Positions 53,234-61,413 of a stretch of DNA of 64,000 nucleotides are shown one piece after another (within the stretch, counting starts at the first letter, position 1; every line of letters begins with the position of its first letter). The translations under genes and the position numbers were made by a program. The notes beneath the pieces were generated by a model. It was given only the letters and a program-made list of their open reading frames with translations. It searched no databases and was not told the DNA's origin. This DNA is from Natronolimnohabitans sp. A-GB9. GTDB lineage: Archaea > Halobacteriota > Halobacteria > Halobacteriales > Natrialbaceae. The stretch is taken from assembly GCF_030848565.1 (NCBI RefSeq), contig NZ_JAVDDV010000002.1, positions 186,001-250,000 on the forward strand, written 5' to 3'.

Positions 53234-53980
53234 TTACCGTCCGGAGCGCTGTTCGTCGTCGGGTTCGTCACTCCCACTCGAGTCGCTTGATGAGTTGGCA
53301 GTCTCGTCGTCTCCGGCACGCTGGTCGTCACCGTCGTCGGTCCGGTCCTGTCCTGGGGTCTCGATCGGTGCACCCGGCTCTCGGTCCGGCGCAGGCGACT
53401 GTCCGACCGCGTCACCGGCGATCGACGTGGCGATCTCCGCGATCTCCTGACCGCCGAGTTCGTTCGCACGGTCACGCAGGTCTTCGATCGCCTCGACGTC
53501 GATACCGCGTTCCTCGAGGAGGTCCGCGGGGAGCTCTTCGGCAGTCGCCTGAGCGGCTTCGGCGGTGCGTTCGGTCGTCGCCATCTCGGCCGCGATGGGC
53601 GCGACTGCAGCGCGGTACTGCCCGTCGCTGATTTCGCCGGCTTCACGCTGCTCCTCGAGGTCCGCGAGTCGCTGTTCGGTCTCGTTGAGACGCTCCTCGA
53701 CATCGGCGAGCTGTTCCTCGACGACGTCGGCTCGCTCGTCGTCGCTCTCGGCGTTTGCAAGCTTGATGCCGTACGTGCGGTCGGAGAGTTCGCCCTGCAC
53801 TTCCGCTTCGTGGACGCCCACGACGCCGGAGAGCTGTTCACCGGGTGTTACGGATTCGGCGTCGGTTTCGTCGGGCTGTTCCTGGTCGTATTCGCTCGCG
53901 AACACGCCGGCCGCGCCGAGCGGCAGCGCCGCGAGCGCGACCATCAGTGCGATCGCGATCGTGATCGTGGTTCGTCGATT
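53234..53980 (-). CDS. Secreted coiled-coil protein, uncharacterised
   Basis: A 248-residue exported protein. The signal is at 1-28 (NRRTTITIAIALMVALAALP). The next 60 residues are acidic, a coiled coil is at about 80-165 (VEEQLADVEERLNETEQRLADLEEQ), and a Pro/Asp/Ser-rich disordered C-terminus follows (SSSDSSGSDEPDDEQ). It has no membrane anchor at the C-terminus. It resembles haloarchaeal coiled-coil proteins of the DUF7096 sort, from memory only. The start follows a TATA box 31-39 bases upstream (minus, 54011-54019). Confidence 0.66.
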   Translation of the reverse strand, partial: NRRTTITIAIALMVALAALPLGAAGVFASEYDQEQPDETDAESVTPGEQLSGVVGVHEAEVQGELSDRTYGIKLANAESDDERADVVEEQLADVEERLNETEQRLADLEEQREAGEISDGQYRAAVAPIAAEMATTERTAEAAQATAEELPADLLEERGIDVEAIEDLRDRANELGGQEIAEIATSIAGDAVGQSPAPDREPGAPIETPGQDRTDDGDDQRAGDDETANSSSDSSGSDEPDDEQRSGR

Positions 53981-54010
53981 CATCACGGTTGCCCATCTAT
54001 CGGCAACGAT

Positions 54011-54019
54011 GATATACAC
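54011..54019 (-). promoter_or_regulatory. TATA box of coiled-coil protein gene
   Basis: GTGTATATC on the minus strand, 31-39 bases before the ATG at 53980. A palindrome lies just upstream at 54049-54062. Confidence 0.55.
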
Positions 54020-54037
54020 TCGAGATTATTGCTCCGA

Positions 54038-54075
54038 TTCAACGATCATCAACGGCCGTTGACGACGTTCAACGC
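54038..54075. promoter_or_regulatory. Operator candidate: 14-bp palindrome flanked by TTCAACG repeats
   Basis: TCAACGGCCGTTGA (54049-54062) is a perfect palindrome. It is flanked by TTCAACG copies at 54038-54044 and about 54068-54075 on the same strand. It lies 30-45 bases upstream of the TATA box, where archaeal activators usually bind. The upstream gene encodes a membrane-anchored winged-helix protein. Confidence 0.55.
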
Positions 54076-54148
54076 GATTTTCGAACCGTTTCCTTCTTGC
54101 GATTTCATCGTTTTAGTATCCCAACTGCTACGGGCAGCCCAGAACCTC

Positions 54149-55246
54149 TCACTTCGTCCGAGGAGTCTCGTGTTCCGCGTCCGAATCGTCTCCCTCCTCG
54201 GGCAGTGTCAGGACGTTCTCGCGGCCCAGCCGGAACGACTCGAGTTTGCCCTCGTCGCGGAGGCCGCTGACGACCTTGCTCGTCTTCGCGTCGGTCCACT
54301 CGAGTTCCTCGACGACGGTCTGCTGTTTCATTCGGCCGTCGTACTCCTCGAGTAATCGGAGTACTTGCTCTTCGTTGCTGAGGAGGTCGTCTCGCGGGTC
54401 TGGCCCGACTTCGGTCTCGGCTTCGGACGGGTCGTCGGGAGTATCGGGTTCGGCGTCGTGGCTCGCTCGACTGCCGTCGGTCACCGATCGTTCGGTCGGC
54501 CTCATGCGAGTTCGATACCACCACGCGGCCGCGCCACCGAGCACGAGGAGGCCAACGGCGCCGCCGCCGAGAGCGACGAGACCGAGACTGGTGTCCTCGC
54601 TCGCGACGACGACGCGTGGCTCACCGGAGACGAAATCCGTTTCGCTCCCGTGCCAGATGACGACCCGGTCGCGTCGGTCGTCAGGTTCGGGAGCCACGGT
54701 ACGCAGTTCGTGCTCCTCGCCCCAACCGATCGACAGTCGGGTCTCGTCGTCGAGATAGAGGCCCTCGATCGCGTCGCCGGCGTGGAGTTCGTCGTCATCG
54801 ACTGCCGCGAACCCGTGCCACTCGAAGGAGTATCTGACCGCGCCGTACTCCGGTCCGAGCGTCTGGCGCTCCGTCTCGACGCCGAACTCGGTGGCTGACA
54901 TCTCCCTGTCCGTCGCCTCGCTTGCAGTCGCTACGGTCGACTCGATCCGATCCGCAAACGAGTCCGTGTACGCGTCCGGATCCTCGTCGACATCGTCGCG
55001 GAGCGAGTCGAAGGCCTCCCTGCTCTCGTCGTCGTCGAGACGCATCCGGTACTCGACGGTCCACGTCGCGGTTCCGTCGGAACGAAGCGACGCCTCCAGT
55101 CGAGTTTCGTCGGCGTCGATATCCTCGGGAAGCCCCACAGTGTATAGCGATTCGTCCCGCGTCGAGTCAGCGGACGCGATCGGACTGGCCCCCACGACGA
55201 TCCCGGTGATAACCAGCACGACCAGGAAACCCACTCGCCGATTCAT
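54149..55246 (-). CDS. Membrane-anchored winged-helix regulator with secreted sensor domain
   Basis: A 365-residue one-component regulator. The signal is at 1-26, the outer domain about 30-220, and one membrane helix near 228-250 (LVALGGGAVGLLVLGGAAAWW). An acidic linker follows, and a cytoplasmic winged helix at about 290-350 (LLSNEEQVLRLLEEYDGRMKQ, EWTDAKTSKVVSGL). This layout sends an outside signal directly to DNA. Its outer domain matches that of the PGF-CTERM protein two genes downstream. It starts 25-35 bases after TTAAAATAAT-like TATA sequence (minus), consistent with leaderless mRNA. Confidence 0.8.
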   Translation of the reverse strand: MNRRVGFLVVLVITGIVVGASPIASADSTRDESLYTVGLPEDIDADETRLEASLRSDGTATWTVEYRMRLDDDESREAFDSLRDDVDEDPDAYTDSFADRIESTVATASEATDREMSATEFGVETERQTLGPEYGAVRYSFEWHGFAAVDDDELHAGDAIEGLYLDDETRLSIGWGEEHELRTVAPEPDDRRDRVVIWHGSETDFVSGEPRVVVASEDTSLGLVALGGGAVGLLVLGGAAAWWYRTRMRPTERSVTDGSRASHDAEPDTPDDPSEAETEVGPDPRDDLLSNEEQVLRLLEEYDGRMKQQTVVEELEWTDAKTSKVVSGLRDEGKLESFRLGRENVLTLPEEGDDSDAEHETPRTK

Positions 55247-55308
55247 AGCGGACACAGCTACCAGATCCGGTTAAAATAATCGAACCGCGGTGTTTCGTTT
55301 CGACCGAC

Positions 55309-55332
55309 TGATACTGTCGGTCAGCAGTATGA
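55309..55332. repeat. Mini copy of dispersed repeat with both ends
   Basis: TGATACTG, TCGGTCAG, CAGTATGA: ATACTG and CAGTAT are inverted over eight bases. Here it does not follow a plus-strand gene, but lies between two minus-strand genes. Confidence 0.55.
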
Positions 55333-55380
55333 AAAGAGCGGTCGGTGATCGTCGCTCGGGGACGGGAACGATACTAGTAG

Positions 55381-55647
55381 TCAGTTATCCGCTGGCGGCG
55401 CGTCGCCCGCGGGAGTACGGTCCTGAAGCGCGTCGCCGAGTGCAGAGATCACACCGGTAATGAAGTCATTGATCGCTTCCAGGAGGTCCGTGACGAAGTC
55501 CGGAACCGGCTCCGGAAGTTCGACCGGCGGTCCGTCTCCCTGCGCGTCCGACGGGGTTTCGGCCTGTGCAGCTGCACCGGCCGTCGCTCCGAGGAGGATC
55601 ACGACGGCGAACGCGATCGCGAGAGTGAGTGCGTGGCGTCTCATCAC
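55381..55647 (-). CDS. Small secreted acidic protein
   Basis: An 88-residue protein. The signal is at 1-28 (RRHALTLAIAFAVVILLGA), then a Pro/Asp-rich linker, an amphipathic helix (VTDLLEAINDFITGVISALGDAL) and a disordered tail. No anchor is visible. A TATA-like GGTTTATACTGG on the minus strand ends about 20-33 bases upstream, supporting a leaderless start at one of the two tandem ATGs. It heads the minus-strand surface-protein cluster. Function unknown. Confidence 0.6.
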   Translation of the reverse strand: MMRRHALTLAIAFAVVILLGATAGAAAQAETPSDAQGDGPPVELPEPVPDFVTDLLEAINDFITGVISALGDALQDRTPAGDAPPADN

Positions 55648-55841
55648 GATCGAAAGAAAGACACTCGCCAGTATAAACCGGTCAGTTCATTTCCTCGCTT
55701 TTCCGTGCTTTGACGCCGTTTGGGTCTCGTTTTCGGCGCTTTTCGCCGCTCGAGTATCCACTCTGAGCGTCTCTTTTCGTGTTCGTTCCACCTACGAGAC
55801 GTGGTGATGCATTAAGAGGGATGGTGACGAACGTTCCGTAT

Positions 55842-56306
55842 ATGAGTCTCCCCATCGATCCAGCGACGCTCGACCCCGAGGAGTACGGCGAGAAACAGGC
55901 ACTCCTCGAGATGGAACACGAGGAGGCGATCGAACACGTCCGAGGCGTCTGCGAGGAGTGTGGCTTCGGGATTCCCGTCGAGTTCTCGCCGTCGGAGCTG
56001 TTGAACGAGAAAGTAGACGCCGACCGTGATCCATACTACGTGTTGGGGGCCTGCAACCCCGAGATCGCCGATCAGGCGCTCGACGAGACGATGACGATCG
56101 GCGGTCTCTTCCCCTGTAACATGATCATCTGGGAGGAAGCGCCGGGACACCAGCGGGTCTACCACGTCTCGATCATGAAGATCGCCCGCCTGCTCGGGAT
56201 GGCGCCGGACAACGACGCGTGGGACGACATCATCGACACGACCGGTGACCTCACTGAAGAAGCCTTCGAGCGACTCGACGCGGCCGAAACCGAAGCTTCC
56301 GACTGA
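55842..56306 (+). CDS. DUF302-family protein
   Basis: A 154-residue protein. The DUF302 pattern is clear: EEAIEHVRGVCEECGFGIPVEF early, then YYVLGACNPEIADQALDE and GGLFPCNMIIWEEAPGHQRVYHVSIM. This fold is found alone or with heavy-metal or redox proteins; the biochemical role is unknown. Cys residues (CEEC, GACN, PCN) might bind metal. The ATG at 55842 was chosen because an AT-rich TGCATTAAG lies 26-34 bases upstream; ATG 55821 is the alternative. Confidence 0.85.
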   Translation: MSLPIDPATLDPEEYGEKQALLEMEHEEAIEHVRGVCEECGFGIPVEFSPSELLNEKVDADRDPYYVLGACNPEIADQALDETMTIGGLFPCNMIIWEEAPGHQRVYHVSIMKIARLLGMAPDNDAWDDIIDTTGDLTEEAFERLDAAETEASD

Positions 56307-56513
56307 GACGGATCGCTGTACCCGATCCTCGGAGATCGTACTCCTCGACGGGGCCGATCTGGGACGACAGCCCCACCACTACTGTTCTCTCTCGAGTCGC
56401 TCTCGAGTCGCTCTCGATCCGGGATATGACCCCCTACGCTCCGGCACCGATCTTTCGGTTGGTCTATCGGTTGGAAATACAACGTTTATGTACCGTTCGG
56501 ATCACCGTTGTGT

Positions 56514-57593
56514 ATGGACGTCCGAACCGCGTTTTTCGCCCTCCTGCTCGTCGTCCTCGGCGCGATCGCCGCGTTGCTGGTCGCCCCGCTGTTACAGTAC
56601 GTGATGGCCGCCGGCCTGCTCGCGTTCGTACTCTACCCGCTGCACGAACGCCTCACAGAGCGGATCGATCCCCGCCTCTCGGCGCTTGCACTCACTGGGT
56701 TCGCGATCGTCGTCGCCGTGATCCCGATCCTGTACTTCTCGCTTGTCGTCCTCCAGACCGTGTTCTCGTTTCTCGACGACTTCGACGAGCTCGCGGCCGT
56801 CGAGGAGCTCAGGGCCGCCGCACTCGAGTTGGGTATCGAAGCCGAAGTGATAGACGAACTCGAGTCCGAACTCGTCGCGGAGGTCAACGACTCCCTCGCT
56901 GGCTCCGTCGAACTCGTGTTACAGGAGCTGGTCGGGCTCCTGAATGCGAGCATTCGAATGAGCTTCGGGCTGCTCGTCCTCGTGTTTCTCCTCTACTATC
57001 TGCTGGTCGACGGTGACCAGTTCGTCGCCTGGGTCAGCGACGTCGCGCCGCTCGAAGCGGAGGTCCGTGAGGAACTGTTCGACGAGATCGAGGTCGTCAC
57101 CTGGGCCGTGATCCAGAGTCACGTCCTCGTGGCGCTGGTCGAGGGACTGCTGGGTGGACTGGGGTTTTACCTGCTCGGCGTCCCGAACGTAACCTTCTGG
57201 ACCGTCGTCATGATCGTCGTCTCGTTTCTGCCGGCGATCGGCGTCTGGCTGGTCTGGGGGCCCGCCGTCGTCTACCTCGCTGTTATGTCCGATCCGCTCT
57301 CCGCGGTCGTGATGTTGCTGTACGGCGTCGCCGTCCTCTCGATCGTCGACAACTACCTGCGGGCGATCTTCGTCGACCGCGGATCGGGGCTTCACCCGGC
57401 GGTCGTCCTCGTCGGTGTCATCGGCGGGATCTACCTGCTCGGCATCATGGGCCTGTTCCTCGGACCCGTCCTACTCGCGGTGTTCAAAGCCGGGCTGAAC
57501 GTCTTCAGCAAGACGAACCTGACCGTCGCGGAGTCGTCTCCAGAGCCCGAAGCGGTATCGGAGACACAGCCGGCCGAGGTCGAGCAGCCGTGA
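56514..57593 (+). CDS. AI-2E family membrane transporter
   Basis: A 359-residue protein with about eight membrane helices. Hallmarks are LLQYVMAAGLLAFVLYPLHERL near the start and the C-terminal AIFVDRGSGLHPAVVLVGVIGGIYLLGIMGLFLGP region. A soluble coiled part is around 75-140. The family (PerM/TqsA-like) exports varied solutes; some are Na+/H+ antiporters. The solute here is unknown. TTTATGT about 32 bases upstream is a TATA candidate, supporting the ATG at 56514. Confidence 0.86.
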   Translation: MDVRTAFFALLLVVLGAIAALLVAPLLQYVMAAGLLAFVLYPLHERLTERIDPRLSALALTGFAIVVAVIPILYFSLVVLQTVFSFLDDFDELAAVEELRAAALELGIEAEVIDELESELVAEVNDSLAGSVELVLQELVGLLNASIRMSFGLLVLVFLLYYLLVDGDQFVAWVSDVAPLEAEVREELFDEIEVVTWAVIQSHVLVALVEGLLGGLGFYLLGVPNVTFWTVVMIVVSFLPAIGVWLVWGPAVVYLAVMSDPLSAVVMLLYGVAVLSIVDNYLRAIFVDRGSGLHPAVVLVGVIGGIYLLGIMGLFLGPVLLAVFKAGLNVFSKTNLTVAESSPEPEAVSETQPAEVEQP

Positions 57594-57615
57594 TCGGCGG
57601 CGGCCAGCGGGTCCG

Positions 57616-57798
57616 TCACTCGTCCGGGTCGAACGTCCCGTCGTCGGCCTCGAGGTCCTCGAGGTAGCGTTCGGCGTCGTACTGGAGATACGCAGAGGCG
57701 ACGGCGATGACGGCGACGACGAACAGCGGCACACCGACGAGCAAGACGAGCATCGCTACTGCCGTGATAACGTCGGGGTTGACGAACGCGAATCCCAT
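57616..57798 (-). CDS. Small membrane protein (60 residues)
   Basis: MGFAFVNPDVITAVAMLV begins a 60-residue protein with one or two membrane helices at about 10-42, followed by an acidic tail (YDAERYLEDLEADDGTFDPDE). Codon bias is good in this frame. It converges on the AI-2E gene and lies downstream of nreA on the same strand with a 91-base gap. Function unknown. The longer open frame upstream overlaps the nreA end and was not used. Confidence 0.6.
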   Translation of the reverse strand: MGFAFVNPDVITAVAMLVLLVGVPLFVVAVIAVASAYLQYDAERYLEDLEADDGTFDPDE

Positions 57799-57889
57799 AC
57801 CCCCGTCAACGCGCTCGGAGCGTATAGGCAACAGGGTTTGGCGTTTCGTCCGACGGTATTCGCGCCAACGGCCAGGCGCTTCCGGCGGC

Positions 57890-59242
57890 CTACTCGGCGC
57901 CTGCGAACGAACTGAGATCCGTCTGCAACCCGGCGGCGAGTTCGGACTTTCGTTGGAGTCGGGCGTACGAAACCGGCAGTTGCTTCGAGAGTTCGGCGAC
58001 GGCCTCGTGGAACGTCTCGGCCTCGCCGTACTCGCCGGCGAGCGACTCACGGCCCTCGACGGCGCCGTCGGCACCGCCGGGTGCGCCCTCGAAGGCGTTC
58101 CGGATACTCTCGCGGACCTGCCAGACACCGACGGGCGCCCAGTAGTCGTCGCTGACCTCCCGGAGGACGAGACACTTCGCCTGTCGGCCGATCGACTCGA
58201 GGTGCTCTAAGACGGCCAGTCGGGCGGCGTAGTAGGCTCCGGCGGTCTCCTCGACGTAACTCGAGCGACCGTCGTATCCTTCGCTCGCGCTCTGGAGCCA
58301 GACGTCGTCTTCGGGGTTCGGGTTCCAGATGCTACCCGGCGCTTTCATCTCGACGAGTTCGAACTCCCAGGTCCCCGGCGCGAGGACGATCCAGTAGCGG
58401 TTACCCATGTACTCGTTGGCCCAGACCTGGACCTCGTCGATACTGGGTTCGTTGCGGATGCGCCCGCGCAGGAACTGACCGATCGTGTCGTCGACCGCGG
58501 TGATCGACCACCGTGTTGGGACGAGTCGGCGCTGGTCGGTCTCGCCGAGTGCGCCCGCCGAGAGGATCGAGTTGATGTCGTAGACGTCGAAGCCACGCCG
58601 GTAGAGGTAGGTCATCGCGCCCTGTGCCTGCCAGTCGTCGTCCGCTAAGGTCTTCTCGACGGGTTTGGGAACGTAGGGGTTCTCCCGTAGTTCGGCGTTG
58701 CGAGCGTTGGCTCGTGGGCCACGCGGCGTCGCGACGTCCGTCCCCGCGTCGAGACCCAGGTCGGGCGTCTCCTCGAGGCCGATCTCGAGATCGACGGGCC
58801 GATCCGCGATGGCGACCTCGCGTTGGACGCCAACGAAGCCGTCCCAGGTGTCGTGGACCGACGGCGTCAGCCGGCTCGCGATACTTGGCGAGTCGACGTT
58901 CGCGCGCTTGTTGGAGTTCAACAGCCCGGTACGACGCTGGAGGACGTCAGTGATACCGTACCCCTGCTGGTACCACTCCCCGTCGGTGGCGTACTCCTCG
59001 GCGGCGTCCTCGTCGCCCACCGGCGAGAGCACCCCCACGGGGATGTCCGGATAGTTCGAGCGCCCGACGAAGATCGAGGGGGCCGTCGAGCCCACGAGGG
59101 AGTCGCCGCTCGTGGCGTCGTCGAACCGCCGTTCGAACTCCGCTAGGTGGTCCGTGATCGCGTAGGACTTCTCCTTGGCGAGGCGCCGCCGTTCGGCCTC
59201 CTCGTCGGGCTCTAACTCCTCGATGTAGTCGTCGAGGCGCAT
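57890..59242 (-). CDS. nreA: DNA repair protein NreA
   Basis: A 450-residue protein of the archaeal Nre family, shown in Haloferax to act with PCNA in repair of mitomycin-type damage. The N-terminal half has APSIFVGRSNYPDIPVGVLSP, and the second has GYGITDVLQRRTGLLNSNKRA and WITA-like VPTRWSITAVDD. The C-terminus contains QTDLSSF, a PCNA-interacting motif (QxxLxxF) three to eleven residues from the end. Length and motif placement are typical. Confidence 0.9.
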   Translation of the reverse strand: MRLDDYIEELEPDEEAERRRLAKEKSYAITDHLAEFERRFDDATSGDSLVGSTAPSIFVGRSNYPDIPVGVLSPVGDEDAAEEYATDGEWYQQGYGITDVLQRRTGLLNSNKRANVDSPSIASRLTPSVHDTWDGFVGVQREVAIADRPVDLEIGLEETPDLGLDAGTDVATPRGPRANARNAELRENPYVPKPVEKTLADDDWQAQGAMTYLYRRGFDVYDINSILSAGALGETDQRRLVPTRWSITAVDDTIGQFLRGRIRNEPSIDEVQVWANEYMGNRYWIVLAPGTWEFELVEMKAPGSIWNPNPEDDVWLQSASEGYDGRSSYVEETAGAYYAARLAVLEHLESIGRQAKCLVLREVSDDYWAPVGVWQVRESIRNAFEGAPGGADGAVEGRESLAGEYGEAETFHEAVAELSKQLPVSYARLQRKSELAAGLQTDLSSFAGAE

Positions 59243-59482
59243 TCACTCCCAGTAGGCTCCCGGTCCGTTTGAATGTTGCACTCGGCGAGAGGAATGTCAG
59301 AGGCAGAGGTCCGGTCGGCACCGGGCCGGCGAACCTCGATCGCATCTTTCGGTCCGATCGTAATGTATCTAGCAGCGCGTTTTCTGCCGCTGAAAACACG
59401 ATGTCGCCGATCGCGATCGACACTTCGTCTCGAGAGCCCTCGAAAGACAACGGTTAAAAACGACGGGCGGGAAAGAAGGTGT

Positions 59483-59662
59483 ATGAGTACGACGGACGAT
59501 ACACAGAGACGCTCCTGTGTCTCCTGTGGGATCAACATCGCCGGCACCAACGCCGCTGCGTTCAACTGTCCCGAATGTGGCACCCAGGTCTACCGCTGTG
59601 CCAAGTGCCGCAAGCAGAGCAACCTCTATGAGTGTCCCGACTGCGGATTCACCGGACCATAA
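59483..59662 (+). CDS. Small zinc-finger protein, HVO_2753 type
   Basis: A 59-residue protein with four CxxC pairs: Cys12/15, Cys29/32, Cys39/42 and Cys51/54. They form two zinc fingers. It resembles the Haloferax HVO_2753 small protein, which affects swarming and biofilm formation. It lies ten bases before the EF-1 beta gene and is probably co-transcribed, the same order as in Haloferax. The ATG ([10 protein letters not shown]) was chosen over the longer open frame upstream, which has poor codon bias. Confidence 0.88.
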   Translation: MSTTDDTQRRSCVSCGINIAGTNAAAFNCPECGTQVYRCAKCRKQSNLYECPDCGFTGP

Positions 59663-59671
59663 GGTGTTACC

Positions 59672-59938
59672 ATGGGAAAAGTAGCTGCCAAAGTCAAGGT
59701 CATGCCGGACAGCCCAGAAATCGACCTGGACGCGCTCCAGGAGCGCCTCGAGAGCACTCTGCCGGAGGGCGCAAAGATCAACGGCGTCGAGCGTGAGGAG
59801 GTCGCGTTCGGCCTCGTCGCACTCTACCCGACCGTGATCGTCCCTGACGGCGCGGGCGGAACGGAAGCCGTCGAGGAGAACTTCGCCGAGGTCGACGGCG
59901 TCGAGAGCGTCGGCGTCGAGAACGTCGGCCGTATCTAA
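59672..59938 (+). CDS. ef1b: Translation elongation factor 1-beta (aEF-1B)
   Basis: An 88-residue nucleotide exchange factor for EF-1 alpha. The ferredoxin-like fold is visible: [19 protein letters not shown], the basic/acidic middle, then [18 protein letters not shown] and a final [15 protein letters not shown]. Length is normal for archaea. AAGGTG lies about ten bases before the ATG. Confidence 0.93.
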   Translation: MGKVAAKVKVMPDSPEIDLDALQERLESTLPEGAKINGVEREEVAFGLVALYPTVIVPDGAGGTEAVEENFAEVDGVESVGVENVGRI

Positions 59939-59953
59939 CCGGCCGATCGTCGC

Positions 59954-59962
59954 CGTTTTTTC
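59954..59962 (+). terminator. T-run terminator after EF-1 beta
   Basis: Six T (59956-59961) after a GC-rich GTCGCCG stretch, about 18 bases after the stop codon. This is a typical archaeal intrinsic terminator. Confidence 0.5.
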
Positions 59963-59984
59963 GATTTCACTCGAGATACGGAGC

Positions 59985-60034
59985 CGATACGCTGTCGTCC
60001 GACAGTGCACACAGTAGTTCTGTCCGGCAGTATT
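59985..60034. repeat. Divergent copy of dispersed repeat
   Basis: GATACGCTGTCGTCCGACAG and GTTCTGTCCGGCAGTATTA flank 12 bases. The ends match the family's inverted ends but the copy is degenerate. It lies 30 bases before the MFS gene. Confidence 0.5.
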
Positions 60035-60063
60035 ACTTCGTCGCCTCGAGAACCGTCTCCGAT

Positions 60064-61380
60064 GTGAACGTCCTCTCGGATCCGACGAAACGACGATGGC
60101 TCGCATGGGCCGCGCTAGCGACCGTCTTCCTGCTGGTCAATCTCCATCGACTCTCGACGGCCGTCCTCTCGGAGCGGTTGACGGTCGACTTCGAGACGAC
60201 GGCAGCCCAACTCGGGACGCTGCACGCCTCGTTTTTCCTCATTTACGCCGCCATCCAGATCCCGACGGGCGTACTCGCAGATCGAGTCGGGCCGCGCTAC
60301 GTTGGCTCGATCGGCGGCGTCGTCCTGAGTCTGGGCGCGGTCGGGTTCGCAGTTAGTGACGGCTACCTGGCGGCGTTTGCCTCGCGGGCGCTCATCGGCC
60401 TTGGCAGCGGCGTCATCTTCGTCTCGATTCTGCGCTTTTGTGCCAACTGGTATCGCGCCGACGAGTTTGCGACGATGACGGGACTGACCGGTAGCATCGC
60501 CGGTCTCGGGGCGATCCTGGCGACGACCCCGCTTGCGGTCACGGTCGACCTGTTGGGCTGGCGGCCGACGATACTCGGACTGGGAGTCGTCGGAATCGTC
60601 GCTGCCGGTGGCGTCTTCGTCTTGGCCCGCCAGTCGCCGGCCGCTGCCGGCCTCGAGCCGATCGAGGGCGTCCCCGAACAGCCCGCGGTCACGCTCGCGG
60701 AACTGGGGGGCCACCTGCGAACGCTCGCGTGGGACCGCGACCAGTGGCTGCTCTCGGTCGTTTTCTTCGCCGGCAACGGTGCGATGTTGACACTCGTGGG
60801 GATGTGGGGCGTCCCGTATCTCGTCGTGGTCTACGACCTCGAGGTGACGACGGCGTCTTACTTCACGCTGCTTGCGTCGATCGGGGTCTTGCTCGGGCCG
60901 ACGACCATCGGCTGGTTCTCGGATCGAATCGGGAACCGACTACTGCCGATGACGGTCGGGATCGGGCTGTTCGCCGTCGCGCTCGCTGCAGTCCCCGTCT
61001 TCGGGCGGCCGCCGCTTTCCGTCGTCGCCGTCTCCTATCTCGCCTGCGGCTTTCTCTTTGGCGCCGCGATGCTCGCGCTGTCGGTCGTCAAAGAACGGTA
61101 TCCCGCCGGCGCGAGCGGAATCGCGACGGCGACCGTGAACACGGCGGGGTTCGTCGGCGGCACGGTCCTTCCGACGGCGATGGGCGTCGCACTCGACGCC
61201 TACCGAACGGGCGAGACCGTCGGCGGTACCGTCGCCTACACGCAGTTTGGCTACCGGATCGCGTTCGGGATCCTCGCAGCTACCGTCGCCGTCGGCTTCC
61301 TATGTGCGTGCTGGCTGCTCGTTCGAGAGCGCGACGACGAGACGACACCGAGTGTTCGCTCGAGCGAGGTCGAGCTGTAA
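60064..61380 (+). CDS. MFS transporter, anion symporter-like
   Basis: A 438-residue major facilitator protein with 12 helices. Helix 2-3 loop is PTGVLADRVGPRYVG (motif A), and helix 4 has GLGSGVIFVSILRFCANWYRADEFATMTG, which recalls the sialate/hexuronate/tricarballylate (NarK/ACS-like) groups. The second motif A copy is GWFSDRIGNRLLP. The substrate is unknown; organic acid uptake would fit the adjacent tripartite transporter. The start is GTG. Confidence 0.85.
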   Translation: MNVLSDPTKRRWLAWAALATVFLLVNLHRLSTAVLSERLTVDFETTAAQLGTLHASFFLIYAAIQIPTGVLADRVGPRYVGSIGGVVLSLGAVGFAVSDGYLAAFASRALIGLGSGVIFVSILRFCANWYRADEFATMTGLTGSIAGLGAILATTPLAVTVDLLGWRPTILGLGVVGIVAAGGVFVLARQSPAAAGLEPIEGVPEQPAVTLAELGGHLRTLAWDRDQWLLSVVFFAGNGAMLTLVGMWGVPYLVVVYDLEVTTASYFTLLASIGVLLGPTTIGWFSDRIGNRLLPMTVGIGLFAVALAAVPVFGRPPLSVVAVSYLACGFLFGAAMLALSVVKERYPAGASGIATATVNTAGFVGGTVLPTAMGVALDAYRTGETVGGTVAYTQFGYRIAFGILAATVAVGFLCACWLLVRERDDETTPSVRSSEVEL

Positions 61381-61413
61381 ACCGGGGACAGGGCCCTGGC
61401 TCGAACCCGCAGG

